Of a DNA stretch of 64,000 nucleotides, positions 51,001-61,800 are shown in pieces. Where the stretch lies: NCBI RefSeq assembly GCF_000224145.3, contig NC_020166.2, forward strand, positions 6,020,927-6,084,926, written 5' to 3'. The notes beneath the pieces were generated by a model that was not told where the DNA came from, did not search any database, and worked only from the letters and a program-made list of their open reading frames with translations. The position numbers and the translations under genes are program-made. Origin of the DNA: Ciona intestinalis. Its lineage: Eukaryota > Chordata > Ascidiacea > Phlebobranchia > Cionidae. Positions within the stretch are counted from its first letter, which is position 1; each line of letters opens with the position of its first letter.

Positions 51001-51700
51001 TAGCCTTCACACTGACAACCCGAACGATCACATGTTGGGCAGCAGTTGGTTTCTGATGACGTTTCGTTGATGCAATTTCTTAGTGGCGGGCACTTGGTTT
51101 TATCGCATGGGACACTGTGCTCCGACGCTGTGTTTGCCGAATCGACCGAAGCAGACGATGAGTCGGCAGGCTGAATTGGAGCGCCGTTGCCGACGTTTGC
51201 ACTGTCTGTGTAGAAGGTAAAGGGTTATTTGTTGAGGCTCAACAGCCACACCCTACAGAACCCCTATTTTTGGACTGCCGGACCACTTGCACACAATACA
51301 GATGATAGAAATACCTTTCACCATGTACTCGGTTTGTAGAAATTTCACGCGTGATTTGTGAATGGGTTTATGTACTTAATAAAAGCATGCCGTATTCACC
51401 TGAAGAGCTGTGACTTTGCTGGGCTTGATCATTAAACGTGTTTGGAATGTAGGGTTGGTTTGGTTCGCTGTCAATATGCTGCCGGGGTTGGGAGCCACCG
51501 TACGGGTATGCTGGAAAGGGTGTGGGATCCCTAACGCCGCCCCTCCGACCACGGTTCAGCATACTTTCTTGATTTTCGTATATTTGACGTGGATTTGGCA
51601 ATCTCTGGTTTCGTGCATTAGCAAGACGACTGTGGTAAGAGAAGCATGACACCAGAGTCAAGCTGTTTAGTGCCACAATAAAACTTACAGCTAGTTTCAT
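33080..51700 (-). CDS. FBLN2: Fibulin-2-like extracellular matrix protein with Thr-rich insert
   Basis: Twenty-two exons join in phase to 1570 aa: 51400-51700, 50968-51205, 49985-50077, 49238-49408, 48994-49097, 47345-48815, 46969-47267, 43150-43274, 42601-42726, 41917-41989, 40659-40730, 40517-40573, 37437-37562, 37195-37332, 36938-37072, 36488-36616, 36209-36355, 35679-35819, 34955-35092, 34384-34509, 33706-33829, 33080-33458. Order: signal peptide ([19 protein letters not shown]); Cys-rich N-domain with [11 protein letters not shown] as in fibulin-2; a long Cys-poor Pro/Tyr/Gln/Asn region; a Thr-rich mucin-like exon; anaphylatoxin-type modules ([31 protein letters not shown]); a Thr/Ser linker; one EGF (CDHTCTD); eight calcium-binding EGFs (DINEC/DIDEC/DVNEC); and a C-terminal fibulin module ending [14 protein letters not shown]. 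Start chosen at the ATG at 51700; the upstream in-frame GTG is not used. Two large introns are 37563-40516 and 43275-46968. Confidence 0.95.
33951..34091 (-). mobile_element. MITE, GATGGGACACC family, copy 2 (5' end eroded)
   Basis: The right end GGTGTCCCATCTCCCCCCAC is intact; the left end is reduced to AGTAGG. The interior has AAACCGTATCTCACGACTCAC, shared with copies at 43326 and 55957. It lies in the fibulin intron between the last two EGF exons, inverted relative to the neighbouring copy. Confidence 0.7.
34092..34102. repeat. Short TA run at the junction of two MITEs
   Basis: TATATATATA flanked by TGCAC on the left and GTGCA on the right, a perfect palindromic junction between the two element ends. 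Confidence 0.8.
34103..34284 (+). mobile_element. MITE, GATGGGACAC family, copy 3
   Basis: Left end GTTGGGGGAGATGGGACAC, right end GGTGTCCCATTACCTCCCAC then CCTACT. The interior carries the family block in inverted orientation (CGCGAATACGGTTTTG). Confidence 0.8.
43326..43503 (-). mobile_element. MITE, GATGG(G/A)ACAC family, copy 4
   Basis: Left end GTGGGGGAAGATGGAACACC, right end GTGTCCCATCTTTCCCTACG, interior AAACCGTATCCTCACGACTC. Sits in the 3.7-kb fibulin intron just beside the first anaphylatoxin exon. Confidence 0.8.
46969..47267 (-). other. Thr-rich mucin-like exon of the fibulin gene
   Basis: This exon translates to an almost pure Thr stretch broken by Pro ([12 protein letters not shown] pattern, Ala and Val occasionally), followed by a His/Arg-rich segment ([13 protein letters not shown]). 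Flanking phases (2 in, 1 out) match exons on both sides, so it is part of the frame, not intron noise. Dense Thr-Pro predicts heavy O-glycosylation. Confidence 0.8.
49440..49560 (+). repeat. Possible tRNA-derived SINE remnant
   Basis: GGGTTCGAGCCC at about 49529 is a near-perfect Pol III B-box with a paired T-arm; a weak A-box-like TGGCAGCAAGTTTG lies upstream. CGTCGCACTAGC after it recalls the GCTGCCACTAGC of the repeat at 13918. No full cloverleaf can be folded. Confidence 0.35.
50394..50411 (+). other. G-run (possible quadruplex) in fibulin intron
   Basis: Seven Gs, a T, then nine Gs. It could form a quadruplex or be a sequencing-difficult homopolymer; no other function is indicated. Confidence 0.5.
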
Positions 51701-51724
51701 ATTGTCCACCTAAACTAACCGAGG

Positions 51725-51735
51725 TATATATATAA
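51725..51735 (-). promoter_or_regulatory. Candidate TATA box / outron of the fibulin gene
   Basis: TATATATATA about 34 bases upstream of the ATG at 51700. A TSS 30 bases downstream would leave almost no 5' UTR. Alternatively, the TTTAG 12 bases before the ATG is a trans-splice acceptor and the TATA-like run is coincidental. Confidence 0.35.
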
Positions 51736-54700
51736 CCTGCAAGCAAAAGAATTCCACTTAGCCTAGCGAAAAAATCGGTTATATTTATACAATACACAGC
51801 AACCGTTCCTTGGTTGCCATGGTCCAAGTGTATTCCGACCAACCGCAGGAATTTCAACAACTCAGCCTTATGACGAGGGAACGTATTCGGATAACGTGAG
51901 CTGTGATTTGTTTGGAGGGGAAACTTGAGCGGTTTGCCGGTTCCCAAATGGCAAATATTGAACCCGGCCATATAGGCACATGGAGTTTTATATTACCACT
52001 GACAATCGGAATGAACCAATGTTAAAAAAGGCTGCTACAGTTTTGCTGCATTTAGCAACGTCTACAAATTAGTTATCAAAACTCTTAAATTACATAATTA
52101 ACGTTTTGGATAATTATGAATTATAAAATGCAATATACAATCGATCATACAAACAAAACAAAAAAAACATAATAAATAATATAAAAGAAGGTTCAGCCAC
52201 GCCTCGGCTTCCTACTTTCACCACTCACGAAATCGCTATAATTCATGATCTCACTATCTCGTTTGAAAACTCGACACCCAATGTTCCAGTGCGTGCCAAG
52301 AGCTTACAAAGTTCGTACACACGAGAACACCAAAGCACTCGAATCAAAGGGCGCCGAAACACCGCGATACAAACTCTTGCTATCACATTGAAGAGCTCAC
52401 AAAAGAATATCACTTGCAAGCTACCGTGGTGACACTGAGCGACCCTCTCTCGCTTTGTTTATGCGAGATAAGCAGAATCAACATATGAGCTCGGAGATCC
52501 TTGCGTCGACTCTTAAAAGACCTTGGCACGCTCGCCGTTGCATAACTAAAATTACGCAATCTCTGTCCAAAGATCTCGGTCGCAACTGGTAAACAAGAAA
52601 CAGTTCAAACAATTTTCTGCCGAAAATAGCCGTGACTAGCCGATATGTAGAATATGTCTGGGATGTACTTTCAAACAGCAACGCACCTACGCCAATGTAT
52701 AGCTGATGACGCCAATATTGGATGACTGCCTCGCGCACTTTGGGTGCGACATTAGGAGACCTTCGATTCCACGCGCGTCATCTTGTTAAAGCCAAGTGGC
52801 CCTCTACAAGCAAGCTATTGCTGCCTGTCTGATATCTTGACAAGCCATTACTCAGATATGAAAACTAGTGGCTTGATAGTTTCCTATTATTGAATTGTTG
52901 GGACCCCCGACTCCAAATTTGTAGCTGACATCAGCACGACCAAGGTAACAATGACGGGCGTCCGGTGCCATTGTTGTGCGAATATATTTAGAGAGATGGC
53001 AACAGCCATACGTCTTATATGGGCATTCCACTACATCATACTGTCAAGATATAGCGCAGTGAATATTTCGCAAATGAAATCGCACGCGAAAATCTACATT
53101 ACCTTGAACTATTGCCGCGTTCTGGGCAGCTATTCAAATACAGTGACGCCAGTGTGAATGATACCGCAACACAAGTTCCTCACTCCGCAGCTCATTTCCC
53201 AACGCCTACATTACTACAGATGTTTCGCATAATGTCAATAGACAGGCATCGTAAATTTAGAGCGCGTTTCGCCCATATTTGCTCTCTTCTGCCAGAATGA
53301 TATTTACCTTGCGGCGATGGACGCAACGATTTCGTGACACGCCAAACACCGACGTAATCCAGCATGGCGCAGTAAAAATGTTGTGTCAACAAGCTTCGGC
53401 AATGTCACTGTCAATTCAAACTCAATATAGTAGTCCGAGTCAAGAAATTGACAAACACAGTAACGAGTGCGCATGAATAAACAGCTGCGGATCGATATTA
53501 AGTTGCCCGACCCAATGGCAGTCTAGCTGATAAGTCTTTCTTACTTCCTGCCTCCCATTTAAACGGGGCGACATCTTTACGAATCGCTTCCCGCCAAAGG
53601 GAAACTTTCGAAGGATGCAGCGTGGCCTTTGTATACGTTCACGGTCAATGGAAGTTAGCGGTAAATTGGAAAATTCTATATTGGACACGTTCCTCTATAA
53701 GCTGATTGGCTTACCTGTAGTAAACAGATCACGTAAACAAATCCGAACTACAAGGGCTTACTTAGAATTTCCTGTTTTCGTATATTCACTACTCATTTGG
53801 CTGCCAAGCTTTTCGACTAAATTTTAACTAAAAACTTCAATTGTACATTACTTTACAAAATAAGAATTATTTGTTCTGGCGGGAGGTTATATACAAATCT
53901 CCCAATGCCTGTCATAACGATGAGAAAAACTTTCGAAAAAAGTTTCGCCTAAGGTCGACATTAACCATGAACGTTCCTTTCTAGGGTTTAGAATCTTTTG
54001 AGCGAGTGCGCCTTTTACGCTTAAGCACCGGTAATCGGGCAGAATCAAGGCGCGGCAAAACCACATACACTACGCTTCCCGGACAAACTTGCCTTTTAAC
54101 GGTACAAAAACCACACACGCGGCGGCCAATAACTCTACCCAGCGCGGTTTTTGTGCCTTAAGTGGCCGCTTGAGTTTAATTGGTGCGATTAAGTAGCTAG
54201 TTAACAAGCGCCGCCCTTAACCGCCGTTTCCTTAGCACATTACCGCGAATGAACAGTTATTAAATGAACACAACGCACTTTGTACACGAAGCGCGGCACT
54301 TAAGACTGGCCTAAGTTGCAATTTCCTTTGTATGAAAACCTTGTGATTAACACGTCAACCGTTAACGACCTTTGTACAATAGCTGGCTTCCGCTTTCCTA
54401 ACTATACAGTAACTTTGCTGCAAATACCTGTTATTCGACACCTCACCGGTTACTGAAATAGCTCCTTTGCTTTACTGTTCGCACTAACCAACTCGAAATC
54501 CCTTCTGACAAGCACGAGAACGGGAAATTGAGTAAAACTTGACGGGAAACGGTGTTCTGTCTTTCAGCATAGTTTACTCAATTGATCCGACCGCCGCAGA
54601 TCCACCGGCCAGCAATGCGCCTCACGTTTTATAGCGAGGCCAGAATTTCTTCGCGGCGTACGCTTAACCTTTTTCGCACGAAATCCTGGAAACTGTGTTG

Positions 54701-55956
54701 AGGCAGTAGTTAACTGTTGTTGTCCCACGCGCTGAATCAATAGCTGCCATTGAAGCGGCGGATTTGGACAAACCTATCGCTTGGTTTCCGTATGAGTGTT
54801 AGACCCTTGGGTACTGCAAAGACAACACATTATACTAAGCACACTTTAAGATTCGACTCACAATTCTGAAAGTTAACAGACTAATCCAACCGCGCACGTC
54901 AGTAAAAGGCAGTAACAATAGCAAGCAAATGAAGTCCTTCATTCTTTTCCAACGGAATATCCAGGAGAAAGGCACCGAAACCGCAACAGTCGAAGAACAG
55001 GGAGTTTTGACACGGAGACTGTTGTTTGTGGCAAGTCGAAACCGACAATAAACCGATATCAAGTTCTCTACAATCCTGAAGGCAGCTGTAACTTTATTGG
55101 CTCGGAATTCGTCAAACTGATCAGGGAGATTGCTTTGAAGTTTAAGCTGTGGTTAAATACCGCAGCAGAGGTCGCAACGGCAGAATGTCAGGTTCGGAAA
55201 ACAGTTTTCACTCCAAGTGATCGCTGGAATTTTAACCAAGTTGATGTATCTCTGCTCCGTGCAACACACAAATGTAAACTTTAGTCTAATGCATTTGCTA
55301 TTTATAAACATGCTGGTAGGTTGGCCTCAAATTAGCCTCAAATTACTGCGGTGCTGCTACGTAAGTTATTCCAGTACATACTGGAGAAAAACCGGATCAC
55401 GCTTTATTGGACCTTGTAAATAAAACTCCATTAAAGGATCAGTGCGAACCGGTTCGAGAAAGCGCATCTACTTCATTGAGTTTGCTTAACTTGATTAGAA
55501 CGAGTAGCTGCTATCGCAATTGCTTGACTGTAATCCACTGCCCTCACTAATTTTAGCAGTGCGCAATCGCTTTCCAACAAAACTTAAACTTCTCATATAT
55601 TTTCGCCCAGTCCGGTTATAACAAACATAGTTCAGTAGCTACACAATGGCACGGCATTCAAATGTGTAATTAGAGTTAATCCCGCAAGCGCAAATAGAAG
55701 GAGAAACGTTCATCTCATCTTTGGCGATATCAATATCCCATGGGTCGGGCAAATGACTCGGCCAGGTATTTGTTAAGTTGGTGTAACGACCATGGATCAA
55801 ATTGGGACTTCCCTCCGGGACATGAGGGCCAGTTCAAGCTCTATTTCTTCAAACGGTTTGGATTAATGCCGATGTATTTACGTATACGTTTGCATTGTGC
55901 CATACAGAACAAGCTCGATGCATTAGGTTTACTAAAGCTGAATTTCTTTTGCAATA

Positions 55957-56074
55957 TAGGGTGGGGGGAGATGGGACACCTTTTCATTTTTTTCCAATTT
56001 GATAGTAAACAAAGAACATTCAATAAATTATAAAACCGTATCCTTACGACCCCTATAGAGCGCCCACCCTACTT
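55957..56074 (+). mobile_element. MITE, GATGGGACACC family, copy 5 (3' end shortened)
   Basis: Left end AGGGTGGGGGGAGATGGGAC then ACC; interior AAACCGTATCCTTACGACC; right end reduced to GCGCCCACCCTACT, lacking the GTGTCCCATCT part. Confidence 0.75.
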
Positions 56075-58801
56075 CATATATTATGCTTTACGAACAAAGG
56101 TGGACTCGCTACTCAAACATGCTTATCATATTATCTTCCAGTGCATCCGTGTAAGATTCAGTACAACAAACACCAGTTCGCAAATATTGGACTTTATTAG
56201 ACTTGCTGACTGCTAAGCTCAACAACATGCTCACTACCCGGAAATCAAAGAACTGCAAACATTACTTAGCCATATAGGCTATACAGTTGTTTCATGCCGA
56301 TATATTCGATTACTGCAAACGGCTATCCTGTACTACCTGTAAAGTTTCTGTTTCACAAAAGATACAAACTGTGGTTTTTGACGGAACGACAACCGGTGCG
56401 TACAGCAGGTCGCGCTAACCACTGTTTAATGTTCTTCTACTGTTCATGGTGGTCGACCGCAAGTGGAGAGGAAGTCGCCTCTTAGCCCATTAGCTAGCAA
56501 TCAAAATTGGGATTGCTTGAATAAATATTGACCAAGTTCGGCCGGGGAGACACGCGACAGAGCACAAACATGGCTCCGCGGTCATAATATGGAACGGCGT
56601 GCTAAAGAAATGACATCACAGCACCACGTTCGTTGGGAACATAAACGACAAGCATGAGATGATTTGCTTGTTTCGGCGAATGTAGTGTAGTATTTCCCGA
56701 CCACACGCGGTACTAGTATACCAAGTTAATTTCGGTATTTGGACTCAAGAAATCTAAACTAAATTCCGACATATACTTTATAGTTTTACACATCAAGAAA
56801 GTTTTATTAATGGTATAAAGGCGACACAATTTCGTGTCTGAAAATCAGCGATTTTGTCCGCTATGGCGGCATATTACTCCACGTCGCTTGCGTGAGCGTG
56901 TGCCACAGGGTTGAGAGACCGGTTTCGTAATTCCTTATTACTACATCCGAAAGTGGGGAGTGAGACATTTGGAAATAGTTGGACAATGAGTCATGGCTTA
57001 GAGGTGCTGGCGTGGTAGTTCTTCTGCTGGATCTCAGAACTGCTGTGTATTGGATCCAGCACATTGAGAATGTTGATGCCGGAAAGACCGAGGTTGACAG
57101 GCCTGATAAGAGAAGCTGGGATTTAGTTGTACGATTGTATACATAAGTTGAACATACTTTATCAGGGTGTCTGGCACGCCATTTATTTCGCTGTTGTTAT
57201 CGACAGTGACCGTTATATAGTCACTCAAGGTAAATGAAATCAAAATGGCCTAAATGTATTGAGCAGAAGCATTGTGATATAGGCTAAAACGCATACGTGA
57301 TCGCGGTAATGCACTTAGTTGGGGTCAGTTGACAGATAGATCTGGTGTCCGGTTGACATAATTCAACTGTTAACTTTCAAAAGGCAAGTACGTGCTATTT
57401 GCGTCAGAACAAGTCTCTGTGGACGTGGTTACGTCATACCAAACGTCGGAATAATGCGTAGGCTTACTTTGTCTTCCGTTTATTCTGTTAGCGGTTGGGC
57501 GGCCAGGTCCAGAGACAGGGACTGTTTGTGCGTCATACTTTATAAAAAGCATTTGCCGACGACCTTTGCTCGACGATTGAGTAAAACAAGCTTACGACAT
57601 CAAAGCGTGACGTATGCAAACACTTTTACGTATGTTATATATGCGGTGCGTACGATAAACACAGCGGAAAACACAAGTTGCTGTACAAGGAAAACAAATT
57701 ACCGCACGACTGGAAGGCGGCCGGACATCAATTGCTAGACCACTACACGGGAATTACTGCGTCACAACGTCGGGCAATTGGCGGTGACGTGTTTAGTTAA
57801 CCTCGGTACAGTCTGGGGCTGATCACGGGTTCTGGGTGGAAATTAACTGTGGTTCCCACGAAATTTATACCGTTATTTCAGCGAGTGAGAGCTTTATTAA
57901 GTGCCACGATTATGAATTTGGCATTCTAATCATGAAATCATGGAGGTTTAGTGATAGCCGGCGTAAAGTTATTATTTGAATAAAGGCAAATATTGAATCG
58001 CGGGGATTTTAAATAGATGAAATATTACGACAATTGTTAAACCGGGTCGAGCCACAAACGTGATGTCACTAAGGACAAAAGCCAAAAAAGCAAACATGGA
58101 ACGACGGGTCGTATATTTCACTCGCTTGCTCAAGGGCGCCACCAAGCCAATTCCGTCTGCGAAGGTCGTAAGTTTGCCACAATTAAAGCGGTTTAATTAG
58201 ACACAGTCGAGGTTTGAGCCGTCTTAAAGCTGTGAATTTATGATCAAACGTTGGCATTTTATGACGTTACTTTTAAGGTGCGGTTGTGCGTGGACAGTTT
58301 TATTTGCGTGCTATTGAGACGAATGAATGCGACATGTTTACGTCGGTGTATGCATTGTACCGCATACATGGTACAAAGTGTACCGACTTGGGAGCAGTAA
58401 ATAATAATACGACAGCAAGACAACAAAGCGGGCGGGAGGTAGGCATACGAATACCATGTCATAAGGAATATGTTTAATGACATTGAACCACAATTACATT
58501 TTTAAGCGAGCATTAAGTATAACAAATGAAAACCTTTAAAATTTTAATGATAGAGAGCAGGTAAAGTTCTGTACATATGCTAAAAAGTAATGTTCTAATC
58601 GTTTAAAAAAACCAGTCGGTTTAAACAAGATCCTACTTGGGGTTTATGTGTTTACAATTGGCTTAGTACGAATGCACAGGTTAAATATGGTAACCAAAAA
58701 AACATTTAAAATATTTTTAAACAGATATCATGATGTTTAGGTATACAAATAAAGTTTGTTTTTAAGTAGGAGATAAATTAAGATGCCAAATTGAAAACAT
58801 T

Positions 58802-61800
58802 TTAATTTTTGACCAAACTAAAGAAAAACCAGGTTTTTTTAATGCTTTTAAAAACAAATCCTAAACAAAATGGTATATTTACCCCAACATGCAGCCTTCT
58901 TTTGACTTTATGTTGTGCAGAAATAGCAGGAGAGTGTAGAAAAGGTTATGGCGACCCTGAAACAAGTAACAGGTGTTGAAATGTTAGGAATTTTTACAAT
59001 ACTTATATAAGGTCAATCAATATTTAAGGTTCGTAATCATAAGTCATTCAAAAGGGCCGGATATGTATTTATATATTCAGGTGTTAAGTTTACAAGGCAC
59101 ACATAGTGTCATGGACATTGTGATCAATGTAATGTATATGGTTGTAAATACCCTGTAATAAGCTATACTTAAATTTAAATAAGTTATTAGTATGTCAACA
59201 AGATTCTGAGTGTACATAACTATAACTCATTTTATAAAATTAATTGAGGCTTTATGCCCAGATTTGCCCCTAAAATGAGCATACATTTCAGTTCCGCAAA
59301 ATTAAACAAGAAAAAATAACGATTTAAATTAAAATTTTGTTTAATCCTATCATGGTCAATTTTAGTAAAAAATTGCACAAAAAAAATATGTAGACCGCTT
59401 AAAATTGAAATCAAAAATACTTTTTTTGTAAATAGACATCTTATATTGAATCTTTAAACTGTTTAATGTTGCGAGAGCATCAGATATAAGTATATTATAT
59501 AATGGGCTGTTCTTACAGGTGGCATGTCATATGTGGTTTCCTTGGTAACCAGTTGATAATGTGGTGGGTTGAGTTTGCTTTGATGAAGAAGCATTTTGTG
59601 CTCGGTCAAGTTTTGTAGTTTCGGTTTATCCGGTGTTCGAACAAAGTATTGAGAAGTAAATGTTTTTCCATCAGGGTATCTGAGTTAGATATTGTTGACA
59701 TTTTGTTAGAAATGCATGGGTTGGGATGGATATTTAGTACTAGTAGTAAACTAAATAAATATCAATGCTGCAACACTTGTCACTAGGGTTATCCAAAATG
59801 CTAGCCTTACAAAAAACTGTATATTTTTAACTCCATATCCAGCGTGAGTTATAAAAAATAAGGGACACCACCAGTGGCGCAGCCAGAAAAAAATAAGGGA
59901 GGGGAGGTTTTAATCAAAAAATGGTTCAAAACATACTTTTTTTTAATTATTAAAAAAAAAAAAATTTTTGGTTTAAAAGGGGGGGTCACGACCCCCGAAT
60001 CCCCCTGGCTGCACCACTGGACACCACTGTAATGTGCATTTACCAGTGTCACAGTAGAAGGGAATATAAGAAAATGGCAACATTTTTTCACCTTATAGTA
60101 TAAAAATGTTTGTATTTGTAACATAACACACCTTGGATGTGCGGGAAGATGCCAATCTAAATAGGAACAAAACATATGCATCACCAACTCAGCATCAGTT
60201 ACAAGATCATCAGCCCATGCTCTTCCCTTCACCGATCCTCCTTTGTTCCAACAGAACTCACTCATGTAACCTCCAGAACCCAAAGCTGTTTTAGTTTATG
60301 GTTGAGTTTGCTTATGTTTCAGTTAAGTAAAGATTTAAAAGTACTCGCTCGGAAAATTTTGTTTTTCTGCTGAATCATGGGGTGAACAAATAAGTCATTT
60401 ACTTTTCTATGTAGGAAACAGCATGTAATAAGAAAAAATGGCTATTTTTACATACAGTATATACTGTAGAAGTGGTAAAGACTAGTACTTCTCAACTCCT
60501 TGGTCTTAACACAAAAATGGGGCAGGATTTAAATGGATTGCTAGACCCTTTTAGTGTTACAGTAAAAACTTAATCATTTTTTGTATTATCACAAAAAGTT
60601 GTTTAAACCTAGTTTCACAAAAGCACTTTAAAATTTATAAATTATGTTTAATATTTTAGCCACATGTAGAAGTTATTTCATACTTTTCAAACGTTCCACC
60701 AAATATTCTTGATGGTTGGTCAGCTCCAAATATGGCATGATCCATGTTAGCGACGGAATCTGAGCTGTTTTGCTCATCTGTATCTGCTTTAACGCACTTA
60801 AGCTCGATTCTCCTATCTAAATATACAAACATATTTTGAAATATTTACGTTGCGGTTATGTTATTGTTAACAAATAAAAATTTAGAATTTGAGAAAATTG
60901 GGAAGTGCAGAAATGATAATATAGTAATATTTTGGTGCAGAAGACACAGGTATCTTCATACTTAGCACCAGACTGTGGTTTCTAGTTTTCTTTAAAAATG
61001 ACAAAAATTATTTTAATAATATCACATACATAGTCTATTCTTTTTTTGTGAGATCTTACCGAAATATACCAGGTGACCTAAAATTTAGCGTAGAGTTGAC
61101 CCATCACTCCCAGTCAATAACAATTTAACCAAACTGAGATTGTTTACAGGGTGTGTAATACCAAAAGCACAAAAACACAATGATAGTTGTAGTATTGGAT
61201 ACTGAAATTTAACAAGTTTAAAAAATATTTTTACCTGAATCTCAGGACATCCCAGCTTTTTAAGTCGAAGGTTTATTTTTTGTATTTCTTTCACAACTCC
61301 ACTTATGACAGTGAGTGAAATCCATCTTCTTAATTTACCAGCACATTCAAACATGCAGTCGGAACTAATACCAGCTTGTGACCAATATTTCGAGAACTGA
61401 AATAATACAAAATAACAATTTATGAAAATGAAAATATATAGTAGAATAAATAATAAAAGTAAAAGAATATAAAATTGGTTAAAAACACACACATATATAT
61501 ATAGATTTTTTTTGAAAATGTAATGTAGTATTTTGTTAACTTAACAGGACACAGTTTGTGGGATTAGCCATTTTTTATTTCACAAAAATGGTTATAACTT
61601 GTAATGAAATATATAAAAAAATACTGTGAAATATATAGGTGTAAACAAACACTAGAAGGATACGTCTGCCAACTCACTTCAGTAGCTTTACTATCTTTGC
61701 TTTGAGTTGGAGATATCGGTGATCTTGTGGAGAGCTGATTAAATATATTAGTAAACTGTCGTTAACATTAAGTTAGTCATACATGCAATTTCACTAACCT

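Larger units (their letters stand above)
51701..58801. other. Intergenic region between fibulin and TMEM209
   Basis: About 7 kb, GC-richer than the AT-rich flanks, without recognisable exons; many random ORFs on both strands. It must contain the fibulin promoter and a MITE at 55957-56074. From about 58500 the DNA becomes AT-rich again. Confidence 0.55.

Noticed and set aside
51725..51735. Fibulin start at the in-frame GTG at 51709
   Set aside because: An ATG three codons later begins a clean signal peptide; GTG starts are not expected in animal nuclear genes.
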